From positions 57,890,580 to 57,954,579 of the forward strand of contig CM069454.1 in assembly GCA_035610835.1 (NCBI GenBank): a stretch of 64,000 nucleotides of DNA, read 5' to 3'. Shown here piece by piece: positions 13,086 through 25,088 of this stretch. Origin of the DNA: Ophiura sarsii. Taxonomy: Eukaryota; Echinodermata; Ophiuroidea; Amphilepidida; Ophiuridae. Made by a program: the position numbers and the translations under genes. Numbering within the stretch: position 1 is the first letter of the stretch; each line of letters begins with the position of its first letter. The notes beneath the pieces were generated by a model. The model had not been told where the DNA came from, searched no databases, and saw only the letters and a program-made list of their open reading frames with translations.

Positions 13086-13401
13086 TTGTTTTACCATTTT
13101 CTACATAATGATAATGTACCTACAATCAAGGAAAATAATAGTTGGCACACTTGATACAATTTAATACAACTATCACTGTGCTCACAATAGAGAACTGACT
13201 TGGGACATAGCACTCTTTAACAGCACGCAGTGGTCTCCCCCTCTCTCTCATCCTTCCCCACCCCCCATCAATTAATGTTGAGAGAGCTGCCAAAGCTTCT
13301 GATGACATGTAGTTCGGATCAACATTGCCTCGGGGGAGAGGGGCACTTTTTTCCTTAAGTGGGACAATGGTGCCAACCTTTTTTTCCTTGATTGCAACCA
13401 A

Positions 13402-13893
13402 TTTTACATCTTGACCTCATATGACCTTTGACCTTGGTATGTGACCTTTGACCTCATTAATGTATGAAGGTTTCCATGATGCATCTATGACCGAAGTTTG
13501 GTTGCAACTGGTCATTGTATGGAAAAGAAATGGACAAATGTAATCAATTTTATATATGCAGCCACTTTTACATCTTGACCTCAGATGACCTTTGACCTTG
13601 GTATGTGACTTTTGACCTCATTAACATATGAAGGTTTCCATGTTGCATCTATGACCTGAGTTTGGTTGCAATTGGTCATTGTATGGAAAAGAAATGGACA
13701 AATATAATCAATTTTACATACGCAGCCACTTTTACATCTTGACCTCAGATGACCTTTGACCTTGGTATGTGACCTTTGACCTCATTAACATATGAAGGTT
13801 TCCATGTTGCATCTATAACAGAAGTTTGATTGCAATAGGTCATTGTATGGAAAAGAAATGGACAAAACAAAAAGTGTATACCAAATTGTTGAC
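13402..13893 (+). repeat. 164-bp tandem repeat carrying DR1 motifs
   Basis: Three copies at an exact 164-bp period (starts 13402, 13566, 13730), each with TTTTACATCTTGACCTCA, two TGACCTTTGACCT-type boxes and GGTTTCCATGTTGCATCTAT. A (GACA)n-rich tail follows at 13890-13930. A diverged relative lies near 52270-52380, so this is a dispersed family. The TGACCTTTGACCT box is the complement of AGGTCA-A-AGGTCA, the consensus DR1 site of RXR/HNF4/COUP-type nuclear receptors. Confidence 0.88.
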
Positions 13894-14638
13894 AGACAGA
13901 CACAGACACAGACTACAACACAGACAGACGAATGATGCTGCCATAAGGTCTCTTCCTACGGACGACCTAAAAATGGCTTCTTTATAGGTCATATTTTCCA
14001 TTTTTAGAAGGAGAATTACTCCATAAAATAACACTTAAATTAAGAAAATAACACATACATCACTTATATCAGTCCTTTACCAACATTTATATGGAATATG
14101 TTGGTCAGTTTCTATTTCTAAAGTTGAAAAATCGCAATTCCCAGTGAGGCCGTTCCATGGCCGCTATTAACATGATTAACCAACGCTAAAATTGTACATT
14201 GTACAGTCTGTCTGTTGTGTGTGATGTGAGCGTGCGTTCAGTGACGGGGTTCAGTGTTGCCACTTTAAACTCCCAAACCAAGGCTCAAGTGGTCTCTCAT
14301 TTATTGTTTGCCAATAGAAAATACATGTAGTCTGAATTCTAAAAATAAGCCCAATTCCGCGATAGATGTTGCATTGGCAATCCATATTTCTATATATAAG
14401 TTTAACAGAGGCAAATCCTACCAAACCAAAAATCGTACTGAAAATCCTACCAAAAATTGTACTGAAAATCTGCACTAAAAGTAAACATCAATTACATGTT
14501 GCTGTTAGGTTCCAAATACTAGTAGCCAAGTATGCTCGTGTAAATAATTATACTAACGACAACCACCCATTCTTGGTTTGGTATGGTTTGGTTTGGTTTG
14601 GTAGGTTGAGCAACCGTCGTTTTCAATACTGGAGACCC

Positions 14639-16672
14639 AGTAAATACATAATAGTATATGAGAAGAATAAAACCCGGTTTGGCACAGATGACACAATGTC
14701 ACAGGCGAAAAAGTAAATGAATTTAAGATATAAAATACGTAAGAGTATATGGGAAGGATTAAAACCCGGTTTGGCACAGATGACACAATGTCACAGGGAA
14801 AAAGTAAATAAATTTATGATATAAAATACATAATAGTATATGAGAAGAATAACACCCGGTTTGGCACAGATGACACAATGTCACAGGCAAAAAGTAAATG
14901 AATTAATGATATAAAAAGACATAATAGTATATGAGAAGAATAAAACCCGGTTTGACACAGATGACACAATGTCACAGGGGAAAATGTAAATGAATTTATG
15001 ATATAAAATACATAATGGTATATGAAATGAATGAAACACGGTTTGACACAGATGACACAATGTCACAGGCAAAAAAGTAAATGAATTTATGATATAAAAT
15101 ACATAATAGTATATGAGAAGAACAAACCCCGGTTTGGCACAGATGACACAATGTCACAGGCAAAAAAGTAAATGAATTTATGATATAAAATACATAATAG
15201 TATATGGGAAGAATAAAAACCCGGTTTGGCACAGATGACACAATGTCACAGGGGAAAAAGTAAATGAATTTATGATATAAAAGACATAATGGTATATGAA
15301 ATGAATGAAACCCGGTTTGACACAGATGACACAATGTCACAGGCAAAAAAGTAAATGAATTTGTGATATAAAATACATAATAGTATAAGGGAAGAATTAA
15401 GACCCGGTTTGGCACAGATGACACAATGTCACAGTGGAAAAAGTAAATGAATTCATGATATAAAATACATAATAGTATATGAGAAGAACAAAACCCAGTT
15501 TGGCACAGATGACACAATGTCACAGGCGAAAAAGTAAATGAATTTGTGATATAAAATACATAATAGTATATGAGAAGAATAAAACCCGGTTTGACACAGA
15601 TGACACAATGTCACAGGGGAAAAAGTGAATGAATTTATGATATAAAAGACATAATGGTATATGAAATGAATGAAACCCGGTTTGACACAAATGACACAAT
15701 GTCACAGGCGTAAAAGTAAATCAATTTAAGATATAAAATACATAATAGTATATGGGAAGAATTAAAACCCGGTTTGGCACAGATGACACAATGTCACAGG
15801 GGAAAAAGTAAATGAACTAATGATATAAAATACATAATAGTATATGAGAAGAATAAAACCCGGTTTGGCACAGATGACACAATGTCACAGGCCAAAAAGT
15901 AATTCAATGTATGATATAAAAAGACATAATAGTATATAGAATGAATTAAATCCGTCATGTCACAGATGACACAATGTCACAGGCGAAAAAGTAATTAAAT
16001 GTATGATATATAAAGACATAATAGTATATAATGAATTAAACCCGCCATGTCACAGATGACACAATGTCACAGGCCAAAAAGTAATTAAATGTATAAAATA
16101 AAAAGACATAATAGTATATAGAATGAATTAAACCGGCCGTGTCACAGATGACACAATGTCACAGGCCAAAAAGTAATTAAATGTATGATATAAAAAGACA
16201 TAATAGTATATAGAATGAATTAAATCCGTCATGTCACAGATGACACAATCTCACAGGCGAAAAAGTAATTAAATGTATGATATATAAAGACATAATAGTA
16301 TATAGAATGAATTTAACCCGCCATGTCACAGATGACACAATGTCACAGGCCAAAAAGTAATTAAATGTATAATATAAAAAGACATAATAGTATATAGAAT
16401 GAATTAAACCGTCCGTGTCACAGATGACACAATGTCACAGGCGAAAAAGTAATTAAATGTATGATATATAAAGACATAATAGTATATAGAATGAATTAAA
16501 CCCGCCATGTCACAGATGACACAATGTCACAGGCCAAAAAGTAATTAAATGTATAATATAAAAAGACATAATAGTACATAGAATGAATTAAACCGGCCGT
16601 GTCACAGATGACACAATGTCACAGGCCAAAAAGTAATTAAATGTATGATATAAAAAGACATAATAGTATATA
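14639..16672 (-). repeat. 91-bp satellite array in inverted orientation
   Basis: About 22 monomers that are the reverse complement of the satellite at 1-6950 (core CAGATGACACAATGTCACAG). Two subfamilies are visible. 14639-15890 matches the main array. 15890-16672 is a diverged form with AATCCGTCATGTCACAG or AACCGGCCGTGTCACAG in place of the AAACCCGGTTTGGCACAG part, and alternates short variants. The TGACACAATGTCA palindrome survives in both. Confidence 0.96.
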
Positions 16673-16676
16673 TTTC

Positions 16677-16775
16677 GTGCTATTTTGATGTTCGTGCTAT
16701 ATTGATGTATTATATTTTGTGTTATATTGATGTATTATATTTCGTGCTATATATATATATATATATATATGTTAT
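16677..16775. repeat. AT-rich junction repeats and (TA)n
   Basis: Several copies of a TATTTCGTGCTATATTGATG-like unit of about 26 bp follow the satellite and run into a (TA)n microsatellite at about 16749-16770. Nothing else is seen here. Confidence 0.8.
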
Positions 16776-16976
16776 ATTTCGTGCGATATTACATGAAGGA
16801 GTAACCAAAGAAGTCCTACTAACGTTTCACGACGTACGAGTCCCTGGTTGTACTAAAGTTGAATTTTACCGCCGTTTTGATCACATGCATTGCGTCAGCC
16901 AGCTCAGACGACATCGTGCATCGCTTTATGTTACATGCGGGGGACTGAGCTGGGACTGATTGCCGAGTTAAATACT

Positions 16977-17363
16977 GATCAAAATAGAAAGGTACGTGAA
17001 AATATCATTTTTCTCAACGTTGTTTTTATATTAAAGTTGTTTGTTATAATTTGAGTGAGATCGTAAGGCGTCATGCAAGTTAGACAGGATTTTGTATGGT
17101 CATCGTGAACTGGCCCAGTTTGCAATGTAATGCAATGCCAATGGTGCAAAATTTTGCAGACTACATAAAACATACTAGACCTGATCATCATACCTCAGAC
17201 GATGTGCACAAGTGTGTACAAAACACACCATTTAAAGTTGACCATACAAAATCCTGCCTACCTTGCATGACGCTTTACGATCTCATTTTAAATTATAACA
17301 AACAACTTTTTTAAAAAAAACGTTGAGAAAAATGATATTTTCACGTAACTTTCCATTTTGATC
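16977..17363. mobile_element. MITE with long imperfect inverted repeats
   Basis: The left arm, 16977-17106, starts GATCAAAATAGAAAGGTACG. It pairs with the right arm, 17232-17363, which ends in a matching CTTTCCATTTTGATC. Both arms include ATATCATTTTTCTCAACGTT and GGATTTTGTATGGTCA. The short centre is unique. At about 387 bp this fits a foldback-type MITE. The target duplication is unclear. Confidence 0.82.
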
Positions 17364-18139
17364 GACGTATTTTAGCTTAGTTAGGCAAGCTAGCTGAACA
17401 TGCTAGTTCAATCTGCTGAACTAGTAAAAGCTTTAGTACAGTATGCCTGACTGATAAAAAATAGTCGTACTTGACATAATTTTGGTTAGTAGAGACCATT
17501 AGTAGAACACCCAATATATTAGTAGAGCACTCGATTATATTAGTAGGGCATGTTTTAACTAGTTTATTATATTAGTAGGTCAAAGTTGAACTAGTATATT
17601 TGATAGTCCAGCACCTAGTACATCCTAACGTACTAATATATAGTTTAGTCCAACCTAGCCGTACTAGTTATAAGTTAGTCGTACTTGACATAGTTTTAAC
17701 TAAGTTTTGTTTAGTAGGGCAAACCAGGTTTCGTTTTCAGTGTGCCTACATTTTGATATTCATTCAATTTGGAGCTGATCAAACTATAGTGTTTACATCT
17801 CTTCTATATAATTAACCCGGGGGGTGTACTCGGTTTTAATTTGGTCGGGTTGTGCCGCTGGAGATTCAAAACCCCTATCCATTTTTGAGGGTGATTTTGG
17901 AAAAAACGGTTACCCATTTTTAAGGATTTTGCTTCATTATAGACCCAATTTTCGGAAAAAATAGGGGAAAATATACCTAATTTTCGCGAAAATAGACCCA
18001 TTTGTAAAATGTGACCCCATTGAATATTATGGATTTTCCAGCACAAAATCATACCCCATGTTTAGGGATTTTTTATACCATATTAGGTGAGTACCTCCCC
18101 CCTCCCCCAATTTACAATACACTGATACTTCATGCATAC
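17364..18139. other. Non-coding interval, short dispersed repeats
   Basis: 17390-17720 has many small TTAGTAG/ACTAGT-rich repeats. 17815-18110 is a degenerate stretch with repeated ACCCATTTTT/GGGTGATTTTGG phrases, resembling the dispersed repeat near 44700-45300. The WWE C-terminal and PARP catalytic exons expected downstream of 18140 on the minus strand were not found here. Confidence 0.55.
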
Positions 18140-18669
18140 CTCAACACACATGTCAAAACATCAGTGGTTGGCTCGCAGAAATTTTCTTCTAAACTTGTAT
18201 TATCGTCCTGTGGAAAGTTTGTCCATGAGTAGTCTGAATCAAAATCCAAATACTGCCACTGATAAGGACACTCCGCATGGAATTTACGACACTCCTCGCC
18301 GTATTTACACTTCTTGTTGCGCAACATGATTGGACAGATTTCACGAGCCTTAAGAAGGGTAGAAGAACTTGTGGAGGATCTGACACTGAGGCTTTTCTTC
18401 CCGGTGAGTCCAGCAGATAATTGCTGGGTAGCCATACGAACAGCAGGTCTCTGTTTTGCTGCAGCACAAGCCGCATTGGTGGTCAATTTAAAATCAGTTC
18501 CAAGTTTTGGTCTACGTAGAAATAGCTGCGTTGTATTTTCAACAATGATTTTAATTTGTTCAATTGAATGCGTCGCGAAGAACCCATATGGAGTTGGTCC
18601 ACCTATCAAGAAGGTATGGTATTCTCTCTCTAAGATATCACTATTTATGGCACGCCTGATTTGTAGCAC
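18140..18669 (-). CDS. Module B exon 4: WWE end, CCCH finger, WWE start (PARP12/ZAP-like)
   Basis: A 530-nt exon between a TATACAG acceptor (right) and a GAG|GTATGC donor (left), entered in phase 0 and leaving two bases over. Residues about 9-55 (INSDILEREY ... LFLRRPKLG) match the second half of a WWE domain. A serine-rich basic linker follows. Residues about 110-131 form a C-x8-C-x5-C-x3-H zinc finger (ICPIMLRNKKCKYGEECRKF, then H). CPYQWQYLDFD then starts another WWE domain, cut by the intron. WWE domains in PARP12/ZC3HAV1/TIPARP-type proteins bind poly-ADP-ribose, and CCCH fingers bind RNA. The phase fits module B exon 3. No disruption is seen in this exon. Confidence 0.8.
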
Positions 18670-19384
18670 CTGTATAAGATATGGATACAGAGAGTAAACA
18701 AAATGCTCACCCCAAACCCGACCTCTGGGATTTCAACAAAAATGCGGAGGGACAAGATGACCCAATAAATCGTTGCAAATCATCACTCTGCGACCGGGAA
18801 TGTATCTGGGCCACCCTCCGCCGCACATCAACCCGCCAGCCTGCATATAAGAAAGCCACAACTATCACAGCTTCACGTTCGCATAGTATACCACGCTCAT
18901 TATATAGGCTTGGTAGATTGCGTCAACGAAAACTGTCCACGCATGCGCTGGGAGAGTCTCTGACGTGGTATTTTGTGGTGTTTGGTAGGGGTAGGGTTAT
19001 GGCGACAGGAAAAAACCCTGATCTATTGGCCTGACTGACCCAAAAAAAAATTTAAATTATAATTTTATGTTTTTACGATTTTATTAACTACTAGGCCTAT
19101 ATCATGTATATTAGTATTGTAAATTGATTGATAAAGCAAAAAAGTACATTTTTTTCAAAATCAAACCACAAACACTAAATTTTACTCAAAACATATGAAT
19201 CTTAGGTGTTCACCTAAGCAGCCCATGCTGACCACTAAACCACATGCGCTTTTGGTACATGCCGATGACGCCCAAATTCGCTTAAAAAATCATAGCTCAA
19301 GTTCTATCCAACTTTTTAAAAATGTAGAAACTGATTGATAACGCTGACATATTTCTTTCAAACAACATATAAATATTACATTTG
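18670..19384. other. Intron interval without recognisable element
   Basis: This lies between module B exon 4 and the duplicated block. 18720-19000 is balanced in base composition and has a fortuitous open frame; 19040-19384 is AT-rich. No coding, RNA or repeat signature is recognised. Confidence 0.5.
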
Positions 19385-19863
19385 TAAAAAAATATTCTGG
19401 GCCGTTCTACAATTTATTTATATCCTAGTTTGGCATGTTTTTGGGTCATTTTATGCTGCTATATTTAAGAAATTGCGGTTTTTTCTTGATGGTTGTAGTA
19501 ATTTGGGCGCCATTTCCAAACCGTGTATGAAATCAAAATGTAGAAGCGCAGACACGCACGGGAACTGCCCTCCTAAGTAGTCCCTTAAAATCAATCCGAT
19601 TGGATAATATATGACACCGTACATCTTAAGGACCAATCATCGACTGCAAAAGTAAATTTTCAGTAAATTTTCAGTGTTGGCATGGCACTTATAAAACTCG
19701 CCCATTGCTTGTGTGGTAGATTTCGATCACGACAGGAGCATGCGCAGATGCGATTTTTGTTTAAGTGGTCTGTGATTTTGTCAATATTATATTTTTACTG
19801 TGATTTGTCGATCTGCATTAAATGCAGTAAATGCAAAAAGTAACAACGCCCCCGGCTGGACTC

Positions 19864-19903
<40 letters not shown>

Positions 19904-20877
19904 AATTGCGCCACGGAGGTGATTATTTACTAGGCTGTTTTGGTTTGTCATGTTCACCCGTACACTTCCCCGTACACTTTCTTGCAAAGTCGGGCATCGT
20001 TTTTTCTCAAATGTTGCTTGCATATTGCCTTTGCTGTCGCCTTTAATACATGTGCTGTCACTTGAACTTGGAACCAATGTTTAATTTGAACTGTCTATTT
20101 TCAATAAAAAAATACTCCAATACGGGAAAAAAATCAGAAAAGCTCACAGACAACAAATAAGAACATCATTTTACTCGACCTAGAATTTCAATCAACGGAT
20201 TTCAATCATCGGCAAAACCCAATGATGTGAGTGACGTCATTTAATGAGCTCATTAGCATAATTTATGTCCGTGAAATATACAATAGGGTTTTGGTAGTGC
20301 ATGGCTGGTCACCGTGGTCTGTGTGACCAGTACGGGCACCAAAAGAACCAGTGTTTACCTTCTATTGTCCAACTCTCAAATTGGTTATCGATTGGTCAAC
20401 ATCAGTGAGCCATAGCTCATACAGCAATGTATACTGTGTATATACTGCTTATGTTAGGTGAACAAAATAACCGTAATAAGATTCATGTGAAATGACAAAT
20501 AGTGTATTATAAAGCAAAATTAAGTGACCATGATAATGTGGTTTGAGGCTGAACTGAAGGTCATCAGTGAGCAGCTGAGGTGTATAGAAGTATTCATGCA
20601 AAAAATGAGGACATTTTGCCTGTAAAGCCAGTTAACACACCCCTAGTATTTTACCATTTCAAAGACACTTTTTAAAATAGCACCCCCTCCCCCTCTTATT
20701 TGTGCAAAAACGAGGACACATTTGGTTCAAAATACTCCCTTTATCAATGTATGCACAGAGGAGCAGACATGGGGTCTTCAAATATAATAGGCCTACCAGT
20801 TTTGTTTTCTTTTAAAAAAACACACCTCTAAGTTGGGGCAATTGCAGACATTTATCATCCGCGGACACTCCCCTTTT
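19385..20877. repeat. 1.49-kb duplicated block, copy 1
   Basis: This matches 22974-24466 almost base for base over about 1490 bp, with an exact offset of 3589 bp. The few differences seen include one base near 19555 and one near 20176. It contains a tRNA-Asn-like gene at 19847-19920. The high identity implies a recent duplication or transposition. Copy 2 lies inside the foldback element, so the sequence appears to have moved. Confidence 0.93.
19847..19920 (-). tRNA. tRNA-Asn (GTT)-like gene, copy 1
   Basis: 74 nt on the minus strand fold as a cloverleaf. The D arm is GCGC/GCGC around AATTGGTTA. The anticodon stem is TTCGG/CCGAA around CTGTTAA (anticodon GTT). The variable loop is AGGTT. The T arm is GGTGG-TTCGAGT-CCAGC, and the acceptor stem is ACCTCCG/CGGGGGC. 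Box A (TGGCGCAATTGG) and box B (GGTTCGAGTCC) are intact, and a TTTTT terminator follows about 10 nt downstream. Two mismatches (positions 1:72 A-C and 50:64 G-G) suggest decay, so it may be a pseudo-tRNA. No CCA is encoded. Confidence 0.82.
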
Positions 20878-21214
20878 CCGCGATTTGGGAACCGTCATGC
20901 ATACACCCAAAGTCAATGTCAACTGAAACCAGCAGGAAAAATATATCCTACTGATAAAAAGGTGCCACAAATCCCCATAATATGAACTTTCAATGCCATG
21001 AGCAATATAAGCTCAACAACCCCCACCCCACCCCAAGTTTAACCCCAATTGATAGTTTTGATTATTATTTAAATAGATATGCTATGTAATTAGAAATTTA
21101 CAATTTTGCGTAACTATTGGAGAAATGTTATATTATTTCCTTTCATTAGTTTCATCAATAAAGAAAAGGCCTTAACCCTTACTCCCCTCCGTTTGTTGAT
21201 CAAAACCTTAATTG
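20878..21214. other. Intron interval, no gene seen
   Basis: AT-rich with short CCCCACCCC runs. The first bases (CCGCGATTTGGGAACC) continue a dispersed repeat that uses CGCGGACA phrases and also appears around 58400-58700. No coding signal is seen. Confidence 0.45.
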
Positions 21215-21765
21215 CACTGACATGGTGAAGATTCTGGGCGTAAATATTGCTAAAGATCTGAAATGGAACACCCACATTGGTGACATTACGAAACGTGCAA
21301 GTGGACGGCTATTCATGCTTAACATCCTAAAACGGCATGGGCTAAAGTGTTAAAGACCTGGTGACAATCTATGTTGGTTTTGTTCGCCCCCTTCTTGAGT
21401 ATGCTCTACCAGTGTGGCATCCTGGTCTGACAGAAAATCTCCACTATGATTTGGAGCGTATTCAGAAGAGGGCGTGTAGAATCATCTTAGGTTTTAACTA
21501 CACAGGCTATCAGGATGCTTTAAATAACATGTGCTATTATGGAACTCAGGAACCGTAGAGACCAAATTTGTTTACATTTTGCTCAATCCCTTTTAAAATC
21601 AAGTGAGTTCCGTGGTTGGTTACCAAGATCTAGAAGTGAACAAGTGCATGACTCTCCGTAGTGCTCACAAATTAACTGTTCCTAAAACACGTACCATGCG
21701 TTACGCAAGAAGCTCAATTCCATACATGGTCAAACTCTTAAATCATACATTATAGTTCTGTTTCG
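21215..21765 (+). pseudogene. Non-LTR reverse transcriptase C-terminal fragment
   Basis: In three frames joined by frameshifts, this reads like the thumb and C-terminal region of a non-LTR RT: VKILGVNIAKDLKWNTHIGD, then VTIYVGFVRPLLEYALPVWH, then YDLERIQKRACRIILGFNY, then FRGWLPRSRSEQ. These phrases are characteristic of the end of LINE ORF2. Catalytic motifs are absent (5' truncated), and at least two frameshifts or stops occur near 21350 and 21550. It differs in sequence from the minus-strand element at 9188-10380, so it is a separate family. Confidence 0.82.
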
Positions 21766-22973
21766 AGTAGGGGATGTGTTGTTTTATCACTTAGTAGCTA
21801 TAAATAGATACAAATGCTGTAATCTGATTGGTACATAGCCATTTAGCAACCACGCGATATATAAGCGTATTGCGTTGTAATCAGCTGTTCCAACAACGCA
21901 ATATATTTGGTATTGCGTTGTTGGTTGAATAACAGCTCTGATTGGTTAAAGAGATTTGGGTTGATCCATTATCATTTTTAGGGGTTGGTGGTTGTGGTGA
22001 TGGATAGGGTGGCCGTAGGGGTTGGGTTATCATGGGTGCGAGGGGAAGGGGGGGTTGACCTGTCTTTTTTGGTGGTTCCAGTTGTCATTTTGGTGGTTCC
22101 CAGTGTTTTGGGTTCCGATATGTTTTTAGTGCTCAATAAATATGTTTAGGGGGTTGGGCTGGGGTGTGGTGAATAAGGAAGGGGGTGAGTTGACAAAATG
22201 GCCCTTTTTTGGTGGTTCCCAGTGTCATGTTGGAGGTTCCCAGTGTTTTGGGTTCCGGGATGTTTAAATGCTCAATAAATATATGTTAGGAGTTGTGCTA
22301 GGGTGTATAGTGAATAAGGAAGGGATGGGTTGACAACATGTTTTTAGGTGGTTCCCATGTTATTTTGGTGGTTCCCAGTGCTTCGGGTTTCAAGTTGTGT
22401 AAGTGCTCAATAAATATATTTGTTGGATTGGGCTGGGATGTGGTGAATGAGGAGGAGATAGATTGTCAAAATGGCCCATTTTGGTGGTTCCCATTGTTTT
22501 GGGTTGTTTAAGTGCTTAATCAATATATATGGGGGGGGGGTTGTGGTGAATAAAAAGGGGGTTGTTGACAAAATAGCATTTTGTGATGGTTCCCAGTGAC
22601 ATCTTGGTGGTTCCTAGTGTTTGAGACACTGGGAACAACCAAAATGACACTGGGAACCACCAAAATATAATATTTATCTCACCGCCCTTCCATAACCCAA
22701 CACCAATAACCACATGTGTACCCATCCACAAATGCCAACCCCTAACAAATCTTATGGTTTTAACCCCTCAAATGATAATGGATCAATCAAAAACTTGATT
22801 AATCCAATCAGAAGCTACTACGCAATACCAAATATGATTTATTCAACCCAACCTCCTAATACCCCACATCCTAGCACAACCCAAAACTATGTTATTGGGT
22901 ACTTAAACAACTTGGAACCCCAAACACTGGGAACCACCAAAATAACACTGGGAACCACCAAAAAAGACAATTT

Positions 22974-23452
22974 TAAAAAAATATTCTGGGCCGTTCTACA
23001 ATTTATTTATATCCTAGTTTGGCATGTTTTTGGGTCATTTTATGCTGCTATATTTAAGAAATTGCGGTTTTTTCTTGATGGTTGTAGTAATTTGGGCGCC
23101 ATTTCCAAACCGTGTATGAAATCAAAATGTAGAAGCGCAGACACGTACGGGAACTGCCCTCCTAAGTAGTCCCTTAAAATCAATCCGATTGGATAATATA
23201 TGACACCGTACATCTTAAGGACCAATCATCGACTGCAAAAGTAAATTTTCAGTAAATTTTCAGTGTTGGCATGGCACTTATAAAACTCGCCCATTGCTTG
23301 TGTGGTAGATTTCGATCACGACAGGAGCATGCGCAGATGCGATTTTTGTTTAAGTGGTCTGTGATTTTGTCAATATTATATTTTTACTGTGATTTGTCGA
23401 TCTGCATTAAATGCAGTAAATGCAAAAAGTAACAACGCCCCCGGCTGGACTC

Positions 23453-23492
<40 letters not shown>

Positions 23493-24466
23493 AATTGCGC
23501 CACGGAGGTGATTATTTACTAGGCTGTTTTGGTTTGTCATGTTCACCCGTACACTTCCCCGTACACTTTCTTGCAAAGTCGGGCATCGTTTTTTCTCAAA
23601 TGTTGCTTGCATATTGCCTTTGCTGTCGCCTTTAATACATGTGCTGTCACTTGAACTTGGAACCAATGTTTAATTTGAACTGTCTATTTTCAATAAAAAA
23701 ATACTCCAATACGGGAAAAAAATCAGAAAAGCTCACAGACAACAAATAAGAACATCATTTTACTCGAACTAGAATTTCAATCAACGGATTTCAATCATCG
23801 GCAAAACCCAATGATGTGAGTGACGTCATTTAATGAGCTCATTAGCATAATTTATGTCCGTGAAATATACAATAGGGTTTTGGTAGTGCATGGCTGGTCA
23901 CCGTGGTCTGTGTGACCAGTACGGGCACCAAAAGAACCAGTGTTTACCTTCTATTGTCCAACTCTCAAATTGGTTATCGATTGGTCAACATCAGTGAGCC
24001 ATAGCTCATACAGCAATGTATACTGTGTATATACTGCTTATGTTAGGTGAACAAAATAACCGTAATAAGATTCATGTGAAATGACAAATAGTGTATTATA
24101 AAGCAAAATTAAGTGACCATGATAATGTGGTTTGAGGCTGAACTGAAGGTCATCAGTGAGCAGCTGAGGTGTATAGAAGTATTCATGCAAAAAATGAGGA
24201 CATTTTGCCTGTAAAGCCAGTTAACACACCCCTAGTATTTTACCATTTCAAAGACACTTTTTAAAATAGCACCCCCTCCCCCTCTTATTTGTGCAAAAAC
24301 GAGGACACATTTGGTTCAAAATACTCCCTTTATCAATGTATGCACAGAGGAGCAGACATGGGGTCTTCAAATATAATAGGCCTACCAGTTTTGTTTTCTT
24401 TTAAAAAAACACACCTCTAAGTTGGGGCAATTGCAGACATTTATCATCCGCGGACACTCCCCTTTT
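22974..24466. repeat. 1.49-kb duplicated block, copy 2
   Basis: Near-identical to 19385-20877 at a constant offset of 3589 bp. It ends abruptly against foldback-arm sequence on both sides (GACAATTTT on the left, GGAAGGGCGG on the right). Confidence 0.93.
23436..23509 (-). tRNA. tRNA-Asn (GTT)-like gene, copy 2
   Basis: Identical in sequence to the copy at 19847-19920, including the GTT anticodon, both internal promoter boxes, the downstream TTTTT and the same two stem mismatches. It was therefore duplicated with its block. Identity between copies is explained by recency and does not show function. Confidence 0.82.
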
Positions 24467-25088
24467 GGAAGGGCGGTAGGAGATAAATATTATATTTTGG
24501 TGGTTCCCAGTGTCATTTTGGTTGTTCCCAGTGTCTCAAACACTAGGAACCACCAAGATGTCACTGGGAACCATCACAAAATGCTATTTTGTCAACAACC
24601 CCCTTTTTATTCACCACAACCCCCCCCCCCCCATATATATTGATTAAGCACTTAAACAACCCAAAACAATGGGAACCACCAAAATGAACCACCAAAAAAG
24701 ACAATTTATCTACCCCTTCCTAATTCATCATAAACCTCCACCCAACATATATTTCTTGAACACTTAAACAACTTGGAACCCCAAACACTGGGAACCACCA
24801 AAATAACAATAGGAACCACCAAAAAAGAGAATTTTTCAACCCCCTCCTTATTCACCATATACCCCCTCCCAACATATATTGCTTGAACACTTAAACAACT
24901 TGGAGCCCAAAACACTGGGAACCACCAACATTACACTGGAACCACCAAAAAGGCATGTTAACCCCATTCCAACCCATAATCCAAAACCTACCACTACCCT
25001 ATCCACCCATCACCACTACCACCAACCCCTGAAAATGATAATGGATCAACCCAAATCTCTATTTAACCAATCAGAGCTGTTATTCTGC

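Noticed and set aside
17364..18139. Downstream WWE/PARP catalytic exon of module B
   Set aside because: All frames on the minus strand lack a WWE second half or the PARP signature. The next exon must lie further left or outside the window.
19831..20046. Protein containing PPAGLEPPTFRLTAERANQL
   Set aside because: It is the antisense translation of the tRNA-Asn-like gene, a well-known false protein. The same holds for 23420-23635.
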